A program made the position numbers and the translations under genes. This document shows, piece by piece, positions 1 to 7,084 of a stretch of 22,980 bases of DNA (position 1 is its first letter; each line of letters starts with the position of its first letter). The stretch lies in contig CAAGMX010000160.1 in NCBI GenBank assembly GCA_900771165.1, positions 1-22,980 of the forward strand. Direction: 5' to 3'. The notes beneath the pieces were generated by a model that did no database searches, was not told where the DNA came from, and saw only the letters and a program-made list of their open reading frames with translations. This stretch comes from Victivallales bacterium. GTDB lineage: Bacteria; Verrucomicrobiota; Lentisphaeria; Oligosphaerales; Oligosphaeraceae.

Positions 1-18
1 ACGACGCTCTTCCGATCT
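1..18. other. Untrimmed Illumina adapter at contig end
   Basis: Bases 1-18 read ACGACGCTCTTCCGATCT, identical to the 3' end of the Illumina TruSeq universal adapter. On the minus strand they read AGATCGGAAGAGCGTCGT, the usual read-through adapter start. The secD reading frame runs cleanly up to base 19 and the adapter begins exactly there. This is a library artefact at the end of a contig, not genomic DNA, and should be masked. Confidence 0.95.
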
Positions 19-290
19 TCCGCCGCCGGGATGCCCGTGGTGGCCTTGGTCTTCTCCAGCTTCTTGGACAGATCCTGGTATTCCTTGGAGGCGCGATCCG
101 CCACCGCCGCCAACTTCCCCTGAAGCTGCTCCGCCTCCTGGGCATCCTTCTGCAACTTCGCCACGCTCTTGGCGGAAATCCGGTCGAACTCCGCACGCAG
201 ATCCCGGTCCTTCATGGGAAAGATGGACAAGCCCCAGCCCAGGACGATGGCCAGGATGACAATCCAGCGGATAATCAACGAGTTTTTCAT
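19..290 (-). CDS. secD: Protein translocase subunit SecD (or fused SecDF), N-terminal fragment
   Basis: Only the first 90 codons are present; the rest is lost at the contig end. The translation begins MKNSLIIRWIVILAIVLGWG, a short basic start followed by one hydrophobic helix (about residues 5-25). After LSIFPMKDRDLRAEFDRIS comes a charged, heptad-like stretch (about 38-83) that may form a coiled coil. In PVC-group bacteria SecD and SecF are often one polypeptide opening with this TM + 'PxxDRD' pattern. SecDF uses the proton or sodium motive force to pull exported proteins through SecYEG. The position 160 bp downstream of yajC, on the same strand, is the classic yajC-secD order. No Shine-Dalgarno is evident before the ATG. 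The SecD identity rests on the N-terminal style and on context, since the conserved P1 and TM domains are not in the window. Confidence 0.75.
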
Positions 291-450
291 GGATAAGGGA
301 ATGGGGAGGAAGTCAGAAGGAAGGAAAATGGGCCAGCGGGGAGCGTCTGGGTCGGCGGTCTCCGGGCGGTCGGAGCAGCAGGAAGAAGGGAGGCCAAGCC
401 CTCACTTTCTCCCCCCCTGCTCCGCCAGCCAGGGAAGATGGAAGAGGATT

Positions 451-819
451 CTAGGATTTCTTCTCCGCTTCGCCGGGGAACTCCTTGAGAATCTCCGCCA
501 CGGCGGCACGGACGAAATCCACTTGATGCCCGTCGGCAAAGGAGACCCGAACGGTCTTTTCCGCCACGGACACCACCGTTCCCAGAGCACCGCTGTTCAT
601 CATCACCTTGTCTCCCGCCTTCAGCTGCTGAAGCATCTCCTGAATCTGCTTCTGCTTCTTCTGCTGAGGCCGGATCATGAGGAAATACATGAGCCCGAAG
701 ATGGGGATGAAGATGATGAAACTGCCCCAGCCGGATCCGGCGGGCTTGGCGGCAGGGGCGGGAGTGGCGGCGGCAGCCTCTTGGGCGAGGAACAGCGTCT
801 GGCTCAGTAAGGTATTCAA
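451..819 (-). CDS. yajC: Preprotein translocase subunit YajC
   Basis: Small membrane protein of 122 aa that associates with SecDF at the Sec translocon. The product starts with a hydrophobic export-like segment (LNTLLSQTLFLAQEAAA), then an Ala/Pro-rich stretch. The single conserved transmembrane helix (SGWGSFIIFIPIFGLMYFLMI) leads into the family signature RPQQKKQKQIQEM. The cytoplasmic domain follows with LKAGDKVMMNSGALGTVVSV, typical of YajC. The frame stays open upstream to 951, but the best start is TTG at 819 because AGGAGT lies 6 nt upstream; the longer form would add an atypical Pro/Arg-rich leader. It is followed by secD after 160 bp, and a promoter-like sequence lies upstream at about 958-985. 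Confidence 0.93.
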   Translation of the reverse strand: MNTLLSQTLFLAQEAAAATPAPAAKPAGSGWGSFIIFIPIFGLMYFLMIRPQQKKQKQIQEMLQQLKAGDKVMMNSGALGTVVSVAEKTVRVSFADGHQVDFVRAAVAEILKEFPGEAEKKS

Positions 820-825
820 GGCAGG

Positions 826-831
826 ACTCCT
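826..831 (-). promoter_or_regulatory. Ribosome binding site that fixes a TTG start for yajC
   Basis: AGGAGT on the minus strand sits 6 nt before the TTG at 819. No comparable site precedes the upstream in-frame ATG codons, so this decides the start. The same AGGAGT/TTG arrangement occurs in front of the DEAD-box helicase. Confidence 0.75.
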
Positions 832-957
832 AAAGTAGGAAGCAATGAGAGAAAAAGGGGGGCTTCTCGGCGGAAATCGGGAGAAGGAGGGCAGTCCGGG
901 GAGGGGAGGCATGACGCCTCGGCGCATTTCCCCGCCCGGAGAAAAACGCAACCCCGT

Positions 958-985
958 AATTTAATTCCAATCGTCCTGTTTTCAA
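958..985 (-). promoter_or_regulatory. Candidate sigma-70-like promoter for yajC-secD
   Basis: On the minus strand TTGAAA (985-980) is followed after 16 nt by TAAATT (963-958). The -35 box matches consensus at 5 of 6 positions and the -10 box at 4 of 6. It lies between the hairpin that ends the transporter gene and the yajC start, leaving a leader of roughly 130 nt. Sequence match only. Confidence 0.35.
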
Positions 986-1003
986 CCAGTACGGAAGGAG
1001 GGA

Positions 1004-1039
1004 GAAAGGGGAGGAGAGGGGGAAACTCCCTCCCCTTTC
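1004..1039 (-). terminator. Hairpin after the NSS transporter gene, probable terminator
   Basis: Arms 1029-1039 and 1004-1014 form a perfect 11-bp stem (GAAAGGGGAGG / CCTCCCCTTTC) around a 14-nt loop, beginning 10 nt after the transporter stop codon. The following minus-strand sequence is pyrimidine-rich (TCCCTCC) but has no true U-run, so intrinsic termination is plausible, not certain. The stem would form on either strand. Confidence 0.5.
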
Positions 1040-1049
1040 CAGGGTGGCC

Positions 1050-2480
1050 TCAGCCGAAAATGCCGAAGGAGTTCAGCAAAATCAGGAGGAGGCAGGGAAT
1101 GACCACCACGCACATGCACAGCTCGAAGATGAACTCCCGCTTCCACGATCCCCCATTGCGGATGGAGGCGCTGAACTTCTCCAGACCAATGACCCCCACC
1201 ACCAGCACCGTGGTGAAGATGGCCGCAATGGGCATCATCACGTTGTTGCTGATGAAGTCCAGGGAATCCAGAATGTCCATGTTCTTGCAGAACTCCAGGA
1301 ACTTCAGGGGGCGCACATGGGAGAGGACGCTGTATCCCAGGATGGTGATAATGCCGATGGAGATGATCTCCCCCATGCCGATGATGATGGCATGCTTCCG
1401 GGTCAGCTTCAACTCCTGCCCAATGGTCTGGACATTGGTCTCCAGGAGGGAGATGGCGGAAGTGGAGGCGGCGAAGAGCACCAGGAGGAAGAAGACCACG
1501 GCCAGGAGGCGCCCGGCGTGGGGAATGCTGGCGAAGACCTGGGGCATGGTGACGAAGACCAGGCCAGGACCGGCGTTTTCCGCCGCCTGCTCGCCCCCGA
1601 AGGCCACCACGGCGGGGATGATCATCAGACCCGCCAGGAAGGCGGCCAGGGTGTCGAAGATCTCCACCTGATTCACGTTCTGCAGCAGGTTGTCCTCCTT
1701 CCGCATATAGGAGCCGTAGGTGATCATGATGCCCATGGCAATGGAGAGGGAGAAGAAGAGCTGCCCCATGGCCGCCACAATGGTCATGAAGCTGAACTTG
1801 GAGGGATCGGGCTTCAGGTAGTATTTCAGTCCCACGGAGGCATTGGGCAGGAAGAAGACATAGACGCAGATGCCCACCAGCATCAGGAAGAGGCCGGGCA
1901 TGAGAATCTTGTTGAAGCGCTCCACCCCCTTCTCCACGCCAAAGGCGATGACCAGACACATGATGGCGGCGAAGATCAGGAAGTAGACCACCGGCTCATA
2001 GGTGGAGGTGATGAAGTTCCCAAAGTATTGGGCGGAGAAGGAGACCATCTTCTCCCCGGAGGCCACCATGTTGTCCTTGGAGAAGAGGTCGATGGGATTC
2101 ACCAGCATGGCCACCAGATATTTGGTCACCCAGCCGCCAATGACGCAATAGTAGGGGACGATGATCAGGGGGACGATGGCGTTCACCCAGCCGCCCACGC
2201 GGACGAAATGGAGGAAAGTGGAGGACTTGCTGTCGCAGAGGTCGCGATAGGCGCCGATGGGTCCCTTGCCCGTGAGGCGTCCGATGTTGTTTTCGGAGAC
2301 CAGGAGGGCGTATCCGAAGGTGAGCACCAGCACCAGGTAGGTCAGCAGGAAGATTCCTCCGCCATATTTTGCCGTGAGATAGGGGAATCGCCAGATGTTG
2401 CCCAGTCCGACGGCAGAGCCGGCCGCCGCCAAGACGTACCCGATTTTGCTGGAAAAGCCAGAATTGCCTGTGCTACTCAT
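1050..2480 (-). CDS. Sodium-dependent transporter, neurotransmitter:sodium symporter (NSS/SNF) family
   Basis: 476-aa polytopic inner-membrane protein of the LeuT fold, expected to import an amino acid or related amine with Na+. The family signature is plain: SKIGYVLAAAGSAVGLGNIWRFPYL at residues 11-35, where TM1 unwinds to bind substrate and Na+. GGGIFLLTYL follows at TM2, with later helices including FFSLSIAMGIMITYGSYM (TM6 region) and a Ser/Thr-containing TM8 segment (FAASTSAISLLE). Length and the hydrophobic tail resemble bacterial homologues with 11-12 helices. The substrate cannot be read from sequence. No Shine-Dalgarno is visible before the ATG. It is flanked by hairpins on both sides (2631-2659 and 1004-1039), so it is probably a single-gene transcript, possibly partly fed from the ROK gene upstream. 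Confidence 0.93.
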   Translation of the reverse strand: MSSTGNSGFSSKIGYVLAAAGSAVGLGNIWRFPYLTAKYGGGIFLLTYLVLVLTFGYALLVSENNIGRLTGKGPIGAYRDLCDSKSSTFLHFVRVGGWVNAIVPLIIVPYYCVIGGWVTKYLVAMLVNPIDLFSKDNMVASGEKMVSFSAQYFGNFITSTYEPVVYFLIFAAIMCLVIAFGVEKGVERFNKILMPGLFLMLVGICVYVFFLPNASVGLKYYLKPDPSKFSFMTIVAAMGQLFFSLSIAMGIMITYGSYMRKEDNLLQNVNQVEIFDTLAAFLAGLMIIPAVVAFGGEQAAENAGPGLVFVTMPQVFASIPHAGRLLAVVFFLLVLFAASTSAISLLETNVQTIGQELKLTRKHAIIIGMGEIISIGIITILGYSVLSHVRPLKFLEFCKNMDILDSLDFISNNVMMPIAAIFTTVLVVGVIGLEKFSASIRNGGSWKREFIFELCMCVVVIPCLLLILLNSFGIFG

Positions 2481-2630
2481 GATGTTGGAGAAGGAATGAC
2501 CTATGGTTCAGGGGGAAAAATAGAAAAGAAGAAGGGGAAGGAGAAGCCAGCCTCCCTCTCCCGCTCCCTGATTCTTCAAACCCGGGAGCAAAGAGAAAGG
2601 AATGTAATCTGGTTTTCCGTATACGAAAGT

Positions 2631-2659
2631 CCCCGGAAGAGATTTCTCTTCTTCCGGGG
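2631..2659 (-). terminator. Hairpin after the ROK kinase gene, probable terminator
   Basis: Perfect 10-bp inverted repeat CCCCGGAAGA / TCTTCCGGGG (2631-2640 with 2650-2659) with a 9-nt loop, starting 13 nt past the ROK stop codon on the minus strand. The downstream minus-strand sequence is ACTTTCG, a weak U-tract. It separates the ROK gene from the NSS transporter. Confidence 0.5.
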
Positions 2660-2672
2660 GAGGAAAGGAGCC

Positions 2673-3662
2673 CTAGGCCTGCGCCGGCTTCCAGAGACCC
2701 TTCTCCATCATGGCGTAGAAGCCCACGGAAACTCCCGCCAGCTCGCCAATGCGCAGCCCCAAGGCGCTGGTGCGCACGGTGCAGGTGGTGTAGTATTCTT
2801 TCCACATGAAGCGGGGCAGAAGCCGCTGGAGGGGCTCCATCAGCAGATCCCCGGAGTGGTAGGCGGTGGTGCCCAGGACAATCACTTCGGGATTGAAGGA
2901 GGTGGCCACGGCCCCCACGCCCTGGGCCAGGCGGAGGCAGAACTCGTCCCACCACTCCAGGGCCAGGGGGATTCTCTCCCGAACGCCCTCCAGGAGAGCC
3001 TTGAAATTCAGGTTCTCCACCTTTCCCTCCACGCAGGGGAGGCGGAAGAAGGCGTGATTGGGCTTGTCCTTCAGGTAGGCCTGCATCCGCTGCTGAATGG
3101 CCCGTCCTCCGGTGTAGGCCTCCAGGCATCCCCGCATGCCGCAATTGCAGAGCGGTCCGTGGATGTCCAGGATGATGTGGCCCATTTCCCCGGCATTGCC
3201 TCCCACGCCGTGGAGGAGATGGCCGTCGGCCACCACGCCGGCGCCCACACCCGTGGACATGGTGAGGTAGACCACATTCTTCTTTCCCTTGCCGCTGCCG
3301 AAGAACCACTCCGCCAGCGCGCCGGCGTTGGCATCATTCTCCAGGATGGCGGGAATTCCCAGGGCCTTCTCCAGATCCGCCTGGATGGGAATCTGGTCTC
3401 CCCAGGGCATATTGGGAGAGCGCAGGAGCATTCCCCGGGTGAGATCCAGGGGGCCCGGGGCGGAGATGCCGCAGGCCTCCACCTGCTGGAGGGTGATGCC
3501 CTGTTTGCTGGTCAGTTCCCGGGCCAGCAAGGCGATGTTGGCCAGGGCATCCTCGTAGCGGGCAGTGGAGGGGAAGCGGGCGCTGTCCAGGATTTCGCCC
3601 TTTTCATTGGCCAGGCAGACGGCGATTTTGGTGCCGCCGATATCAATTCCGAGTACGTTCAT
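2673..3662 (-). CDS. ROK-family sugar kinase (glucokinase-like)
   Basis: 329-aa cytoplasmic protein with a complete ROK kinase fold and no N-terminal helix-turn-helix, so it is a kinase rather than an NagC/XylR-type repressor. Visible motifs are the phosphate-1 loop DIGGTK (7-12), catalytic Asp in ENDANAGALAE (Asp110), the second phosphate loop MSTGVGAGVV (135-144), and the ROK signature GEMGHI with His162. The zinc cluster CNCGMRGCLEAY (172-183) follows, with Cys172, Cys174 and Cys179 completing the site. Likely reaction: ATP-dependent phosphorylation of glucose or another hexose such as an N-acetylated amino sugar; the exact sugar cannot be told. It lies 48 bp downstream of the repeat protein and is followed by a hairpin. 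No clear Shine-Dalgarno precedes the ATG. Confidence 0.92.
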   Translation of the reverse strand: MNVLGIDIGGTKIAVCLANEKGEILDSARFPSTARYEDALANIALLARELTSKQGITLQQVEACGISAPGPLDLTRGMLLRSPNMPWGDQIPIQADLEKALGIPAILENDANAGALAEWFFGSGKGKKNVVYLTMSTGVGAGVVADGHLLHGVGGNAGEMGHIILDIHGPLCNCGMRGCLEAYTGGRAIQQRMQAYLKDKPNHAFFRLPCVEGKVENLNFKALLEGVRERIPLALEWWDEFCLRLAQGVGAVATSFNPEVIVLGTTAYHSGDLLMEPLQRLLPRFMWKEYYTTCTVRTSALGLRIGELAGVSVGFYAMMEKGLWKPAQA

Positions 3663-3710
3663 GGATGTGGGGAAGGGAACAGAGAAGAAGAGAGGGAAGA
3701 AAAGGGGCTG

Positions 3711-4028
3711 TTAGAAGAGCATGGGGCCGGAGGGGCCGTCGAAGGCACTCCCCATGGGACCGGAGGGACCGTCGAAGGCGCTCCCCATGGGACCGGAGGG
3801 GCCGTCGAAGGCGCTCCCCAGAGGACCGGAGGGGCCGTCCTGCCGCAGAACGGGGGCGACAGGCGCCTTTTTGGCAGGGGCGGCGGCCTTGCGCCGGGGG
3901 GGAGCCGACGCCTTCGGGGCGGCGGCGGGGACAACCTTCCCCTTCTTGGTGACAGGCGCCTGCAGGCTCACAGGCCCGCCAGGCTCGCCCAGGGAGAACA
4001 AATCCAGATCGACAGCAACATTCAGCAT
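3711..4028 (-). CDS. Small Ala/Pro/Lys-rich protein with C-terminal 11-residue tandem repeats, unknown function
   Basis: 105-aa protein that I do not recognise. Three parts are visible. An N-terminal segment starts MLNVAVDLDLFSLGEPGGP. A basic, proline- and alanine-rich linker (about 24-62, with KK, PPRRK and PAKK) follows. The tail holds DGPSGPLGSAF, DGPSGPMGSAF twice, then a final DGPSGPMLF. No signal peptide or membrane helix. The start is well supported: AAGGAGT lies just upstream of the ATG at 4028, and the gene overlaps the end of the GT4 gene by 7 nt, which suggests coupled translation. Several other frames are also open here because the DNA is repetitive and GC-rich; this frame is chosen for its ribosome binding site and coupling. 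It could be a scaffold with repeated linear motifs, a modified peptide precursor, or a disordered partner of the glycosyltransferase; none is shown. Confidence 0.7.
   Translation of the reverse strand: MLNVAVDLDLFSLGEPGGPVSLQAPVTKKGKVVPAAAPKASAPPRRKAAAPAKKAPVAPVLRQDGPSGPLGSAFDGPSGPMGSAFDGPSGPMGSAFDGPSGPMLF
3721..3840. repeat. 33-bp tandem repeats (three full copies plus a partial fourth)
   Basis: Full units at 3721-3753, 3754-3786 and 3787-3819, with a degenerate partial copy at 3820-3840. Units 2 and 3 differ at one base and units 1 and 3 at two. The 33-bp period keeps the reading frame and encodes the repeated DGPSGPxGSAF tail of the minus-strand protein. The near identity suggests recent expansion, so copy number may vary between strains. 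Confidence 0.95.
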
Positions 4029-5107
4029 GATGACTCCTTTCTCGTTGCGCCGGGGGCATAGTAGCCTCCGTAGCGGTGTGTCTTCCAAATGAAATCCAAG
4101 TATCGGCGATAGCGCTCCGTCACCGCGGCCACGGTGAAGCGCTCCTCCGCTCCCTGGCGGATGCGGGCCCGGTCCAGAGTGGGAGCCAGGCGCACCGCCT
4201 CGGAAAATTCTGCCTGGGTGCGGCACCGGAAGCCGTCGATGCCCTCCCGGACGATCTCCGGGAAGGAACCCCAGTCCGTGGTGATGACGGGGGTTCCGCA
4301 CATCATGGCCTCGATGGCCACGTATCCGAAGGGTTCCAGATAGAGGGTAGGCATCAGGACTGCCCGGGCCTCTCCCAGGAGCCGGGCCTTCTCCAGGCCG
4401 GCGCATCCCCGGTGGACCTCCCGGAACTCCAGCCCCGCCAAGGCGGCGGTCTCCCGGGCCAGAGCCACGCCCTTGTCCTCGGCGGCCCGCCCCAGATAGA
4501 CCAGATACTCCCCCGCCTCCGGCTGGAAGGGATACTCCCCGGGATGGAGGAAGTGGGGGATCACGGTGTCGAAGTAGCGGTCCTTCTGGGTTTCCGGCTG
4601 GCGGGTGTAGATGACCTGCTGGTGGGCGTAGCTGGGGAAGACCCGGTAGTGGGTCCAGCAGGTGCCGTAGCCCAGCATGGGCTCGAAGACCGGAACCCCG
4701 GAGGCCACGGAGACATCGCACTGGGCCACGCCATAGATGGAGGCCACCCACTCCGGCTCCCCGTCATCCTGGAGATGCTCCCGGAGGGCGGCATTGAGGC
4801 GCCGGGTGTATTCCCGGTGCCAGGCGCTGCGGAAGGCCCAGCGCTCCGGAGACTCCCCCAGGGAAACCACCACCCCCTGCCCTCCCGGAGGACATTGGGA
4901 GCCCTCCGCCCCATAGTAGGCGTAGGGAATCCCCAGAGCCTCCGCCACCTGGCAGAAATTCCAGCAGTTGAAGAGCTGAGAATCCTCAGGATGGGCGGAA
5001 TCTCCCAGGGGAAAATCCGGGTGGCCTAGAATGTGGAGTCGTGGGGCCATCGTAGGAGAGGGGAGAGGCGGCAAAGGAAGCTCCCCGCCGCCCCGGTTCC
5101 GGTCCAT
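4022..5107 (-). CDS. Glycosyltransferase family 4 (GT-B fold)
   Basis: 361-aa enzyme expected to move a sugar from an activated donor to an unknown acceptor. The C-terminal donor-binding domain carries the GT4 pattern: YLVYLGRAAEDKG (201-213), then PTLYLEPFGYVAIEAMMCGTP (253-273), whose EPFG...E pair is the usual nucleotide-sugar contact, and ITTDWGSFPEIVREGIDGF. The N-terminal half (HILGHPDFPLGDSAHPEDSQ) is less conserved, as expected for the acceptor side. There are no membrane segments. The ATG at 5107 shares one base with the argJ stop codon (TGATG), favouring coupled translation. A second ATG at 5050 (MAPRLHIL) begins right at the conserved domain and is the alternative start, giving 342 aa. 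Downstream it overlaps the repeat-protein gene by 7 nt. Confidence 0.88.
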   Translation of the reverse strand: MDRNRGGGELPLPPLPSPTMAPRLHILGHPDFPLGDSAHPEDSQLFNCWNFCQVAEALGIPYAYYGAEGSQCPPGGQGVVVSLGESPERWAFRSAWHREYTRRLNAALREHLQDDGEPEWVASIYGVAQCDVSVASGVPVFEPMLGYGTCWTHYRVFPSYAHQQVIYTRQPETQKDRYFDTVIPHFLHPGEYPFQPEAGEYLVYLGRAAEDKGVALARETAALAGLEFREVHRGCAGLEKARLLGEARAVLMPTLYLEPFGYVAIEAMMCGTPVITTDWGSFPEIVREGIDGFRCRTQAEFSEAVRLAPTLDRARIRQGAEERFTVAAVTERYRRYLDFIWKTHRYGGYYAPGATRKESSC

Positions 5108-6351
5108 CAGGTGTGGTAGTCTGCGTTGATCTTCACGTAGTCATGGCTCAAGTCGCAGGTCCACAGGACGAAGCGCCCCGGCCCAGGCCCCACGGAAAGG
5201 GAAACCTGGAAGGAGCGTTTCCGGAGGACTTCCGCCAGGCGTTCCGGGGAGGAGCCGGGCGCCGCCAGACCGCTGCGCACCACCGGGAGGCCGTCGAAAT
5301 CCAGATCCACCTGGGTGGGCTTGAAGGGAACGTGGCTGTATCCCGCCGCACAGAGAATCCGACCCCAGTTGGGATCCGCCCCATACCAGGCGGTCTTGCA
5401 GAGGGGCGACCGGGCAATGGACTCGGCAATCTGCCGCGCCCCCTGGTCATCCAGGGTGCCGGAAACCTGGAGTTCCACAAATTTCGTGACCCCCTCCCCG
5501 TCCATCACCATGGCCTTGGCCAGGAAGACCGCACAGGCCTCCAGGGCATCGGCAAAGGCTTTGGCCTCGGGGGTATCCGGACGGATGACGGCATTGCCGG
5601 CCATGCCATTGGCCAGCACCAGCATGGTGTCGTTGGTGGAGGTATCGCCGTCCACCACAATGCGGTTGAAGGAGCGTCCCAGGGCCTGGTCCAGGGCCTG
5701 CTGGAGGGCTTCCCGCTCCACCGCGGCATCCGTGGTGAAGTAGGCCAGCATGGTGGCCTGGCGGGGACGGCTCTGGCACAGGCTCATCTGGGGGGCGATC
5801 ATGCCCGCCCCCTTGGTCATGGCCCCGATGGTGACGGGGATATCCCCCAGGGAGAAGGTGACCGCCACCCGCTTTTCCTGGGTGTCGGTGGTCATGATGG
5901 CCCGGGCGGCGGCCTGACTGGCCTCGGAAGAGAGACTCTGGGCGGCCAGGTCAATGCCGTGGCGAATGGTCTCCATGGGAAGGAACTCGCCGATGACCCC
6001 GGTGGAGGAAACCAGCACCTCGTCCGTCTCCACCCCCAGCTTCTGGGCGGCATAGGCGGCCATGGCCCGGGCATCCTCCGCCCCCCTGGCTCCCGTGCAG
6101 GCATTGGCCACGCCGCTGTTCACCACCACGGCTCGAACGGAACGCTCCTTGCGGATCACCCGTCTGTCCCACTCCACAGGAGCGGCGGCAAAGAGATTGC
6201 TGGTGAAGGCCCCCGCCACCTGGGCAGGCGCCTCGCTGAAAAGCATGGCCAGATCGGGCTGTCCGCTGGGTTTGAGACCGGCGGTGACACCGGCGGCCCG
6301 GAATCCCCGGGGGGAACAGACGCCGCCATTGGGAGACAGTTGCAATTCCAT
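5107..6351 (-). CDS. argJ: Arginine biosynthesis bifunctional protein ArgJ (ornithine acetyltransferase / N-acetylglutamate synthase)
   Basis: 414 aa, near the usual family length. It transfers acetyl from N-acetylornithine to glutamate, recycling the acetyl group in the cyclic arginine pathway. Conserved stretches include NSGVANACTGARG (78-90), SSTGVIGE (115-122), TKGAGMIAP (179-187), the self-cleavage motif ATML with nucleophile Thr200, FNRIVVDGDTSTNDT (228-242), YGADPNWGRI and the C-terminal DYVKINADYHT. The precursor normally self-cleaves between Ala and Thr of this motif to give alpha and beta subunits. A nine-residue insert (SLCQSRPRQ, 190-198) separates the usual MIxPxM from ATML. The frame continues upstream into ribE, but the family N-terminus begins at the ATG at 6351. 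It is 59 bp downstream of ribE; the GT4 gene overlaps its stop codon. Confidence 0.95.
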   Translation of the reverse strand: MELQLSPNGGVCSPRGFRAAGVTAGLKPSGQPDLAMLFSEAPAQVAGAFTSNLFAAAPVEWDRRVIRKERSVRAVVVNSGVANACTGARGAEDARAMAAYAAQKLGVETDEVLVSSTGVIGEFLPMETIRHGIDLAAQSLSSEASQAAARAIMTTDTQEKRVAVTFSLGDIPVTIGAMTKGAGMIAPQMSLCQSRPRQATMLAYFTTDAAVEREALQQALDQALGRSFNRIVVDGDTSTNDTMLVLANGMAGNAVIRPDTPEAKAFADALEACAVFLAKAMVMDGEGVTKFVELQVSGTLDDQGARQIAESIARSPLCKTAWYGADPNWGRILCAAGYSHVPFKPTQVDLDFDGLPVVRSGLAAPGSSPERLAEVLRKRSFQVSLSVGPGPGRFVLWTCDLSHDYVKINADYHT

Positions 6352-6410
6352 GGAAGAAGTCAGGGAAAAATCGAGAGAGCGAGAGAGAAAGGGGGAGGGG
6401 TGATGGGGGG

Positions 6411-7043
6411 CTAGAATCCGGCCTCCCGGAGGCTGTCCCAGGTTACGGAGGAGGAGGCGGGATTCTGGAAGCTGGCCACGTATCGTCCCACAATGTCCGC
6501 CTCCAGATTGACCTTGTCCCCCGCCTTCAGCCACTGCAGGGCGGTATTCTGCCAGGTATGGGGAATCAGGCAGACCGTGAAGGACTCCGCCGTCAGCCTG
6601 GCCACCGTCAGGGAGACGCCGCTGATGGCCACGGAACCCTTCTGCACCAGGGGAAAGTCCCCCGGGGCCGGGCGGCGGATGGTGAGGGTCCGGTCGCCAC
6701 CCTGGAATCCCACCTCCAGCACCGGCTGGGCGCAGTCCACGTGGCCCTGGACAATGTGGCCTCCCAGGCGTTCCCCCACCGCCAGAGCCGGCTCGATGTT
6801 GACCCGATGGCCGGGGCGATACGCGCCGAAGACCGTGCGCCGCAGGGTCTCCTCCAGGCAGTGGAAGGTGCAGAGGCTCCCCTCCCGGGCCACAATGGTC
6901 TGGCAGCATCCATCCACCGCCACGCTGTCTCCCAGGCGCAGGATTTCCGGAGGGAGGCCCGTCTCCACCTGGAGGCTGGCGCCGGAGGCGGTGCGCTGGA
7001 GGCTCCGGACCGTGCCGATGGACTGGACAATGCCGGTGAACAT
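6411..7043 (-). CDS. ribE: Riboflavin synthase, alpha subunit
   Basis: 210-aa enzyme that dismutates two 6,7-dimethyl-8-ribityllumazine molecules to riboflavin. Both lumazine-binding repeats are present: the first begins with the invariant MFTGIVQSIG, the second contains GGHIVQGHVDC (94-104) and later KGSVAISGVSLTV. In repeat 1 the segment VAVDGCCQT (41-49) stands where VAVNGVCLT is usual, a mild divergence. It sits 41 bp downstream of ribD on the same strand, so the two late riboflavin genes are probably co-transcribed. The ribBA and ribH functions are not in this window. In some naming schemes this gene is ribC or ribB. Confidence 0.95.
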   Translation of the reverse strand: MFTGIVQSIGTVRSLQRTASGASLQVETGLPPEILRLGDSVAVDGCCQTIVAREGSLCTFHCLEETLRRTVFGAYRPGHRVNIEPALAVGERLGGHIVQGHVDCAQPVLEVGFQGGDRTLTIRRPAPGDFPLVQKGSVAISGVSLTVARLTAESFTVCLIPHTWQNTALQWLKAGDKVNLEADIVGRYVASFQNPASSSVTWDSLREAGF

Positions 7044-7084
7044 GGGGAGGAAGAAAGGCGTTGCGGGAAAGAAGGAGAAGGGGG

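Noticed and set aside
3721..3840. Short regular repeats as a possible CRISPR array or plus-strand repeat protein (MGPEGPSKALP units)
   Set aside because: Units are directly tandem with no spacers, so not CRISPR. The plus-strand frame has no ribosome site, while the minus-strand gene has one and is coupled to its neighbour.
1044..4061. Very long plus-strand open frame (about 1000 codons) across the transporter, the ROK kinase and the gap between them
   Set aside because: It is antisense to clearly conserved genes, its product is a His/Gly/Glu/Asp-rich low-complexity string typical of mirrored GC-rich codons, and it has no ribosome binding site or domain.
6352..6909. N-terminal extension of argJ upstream to 6909
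   Set aside because: The extension is out-of-frame ribE sequence; the conserved ArgJ N-terminus starts at the ATG at 6351.
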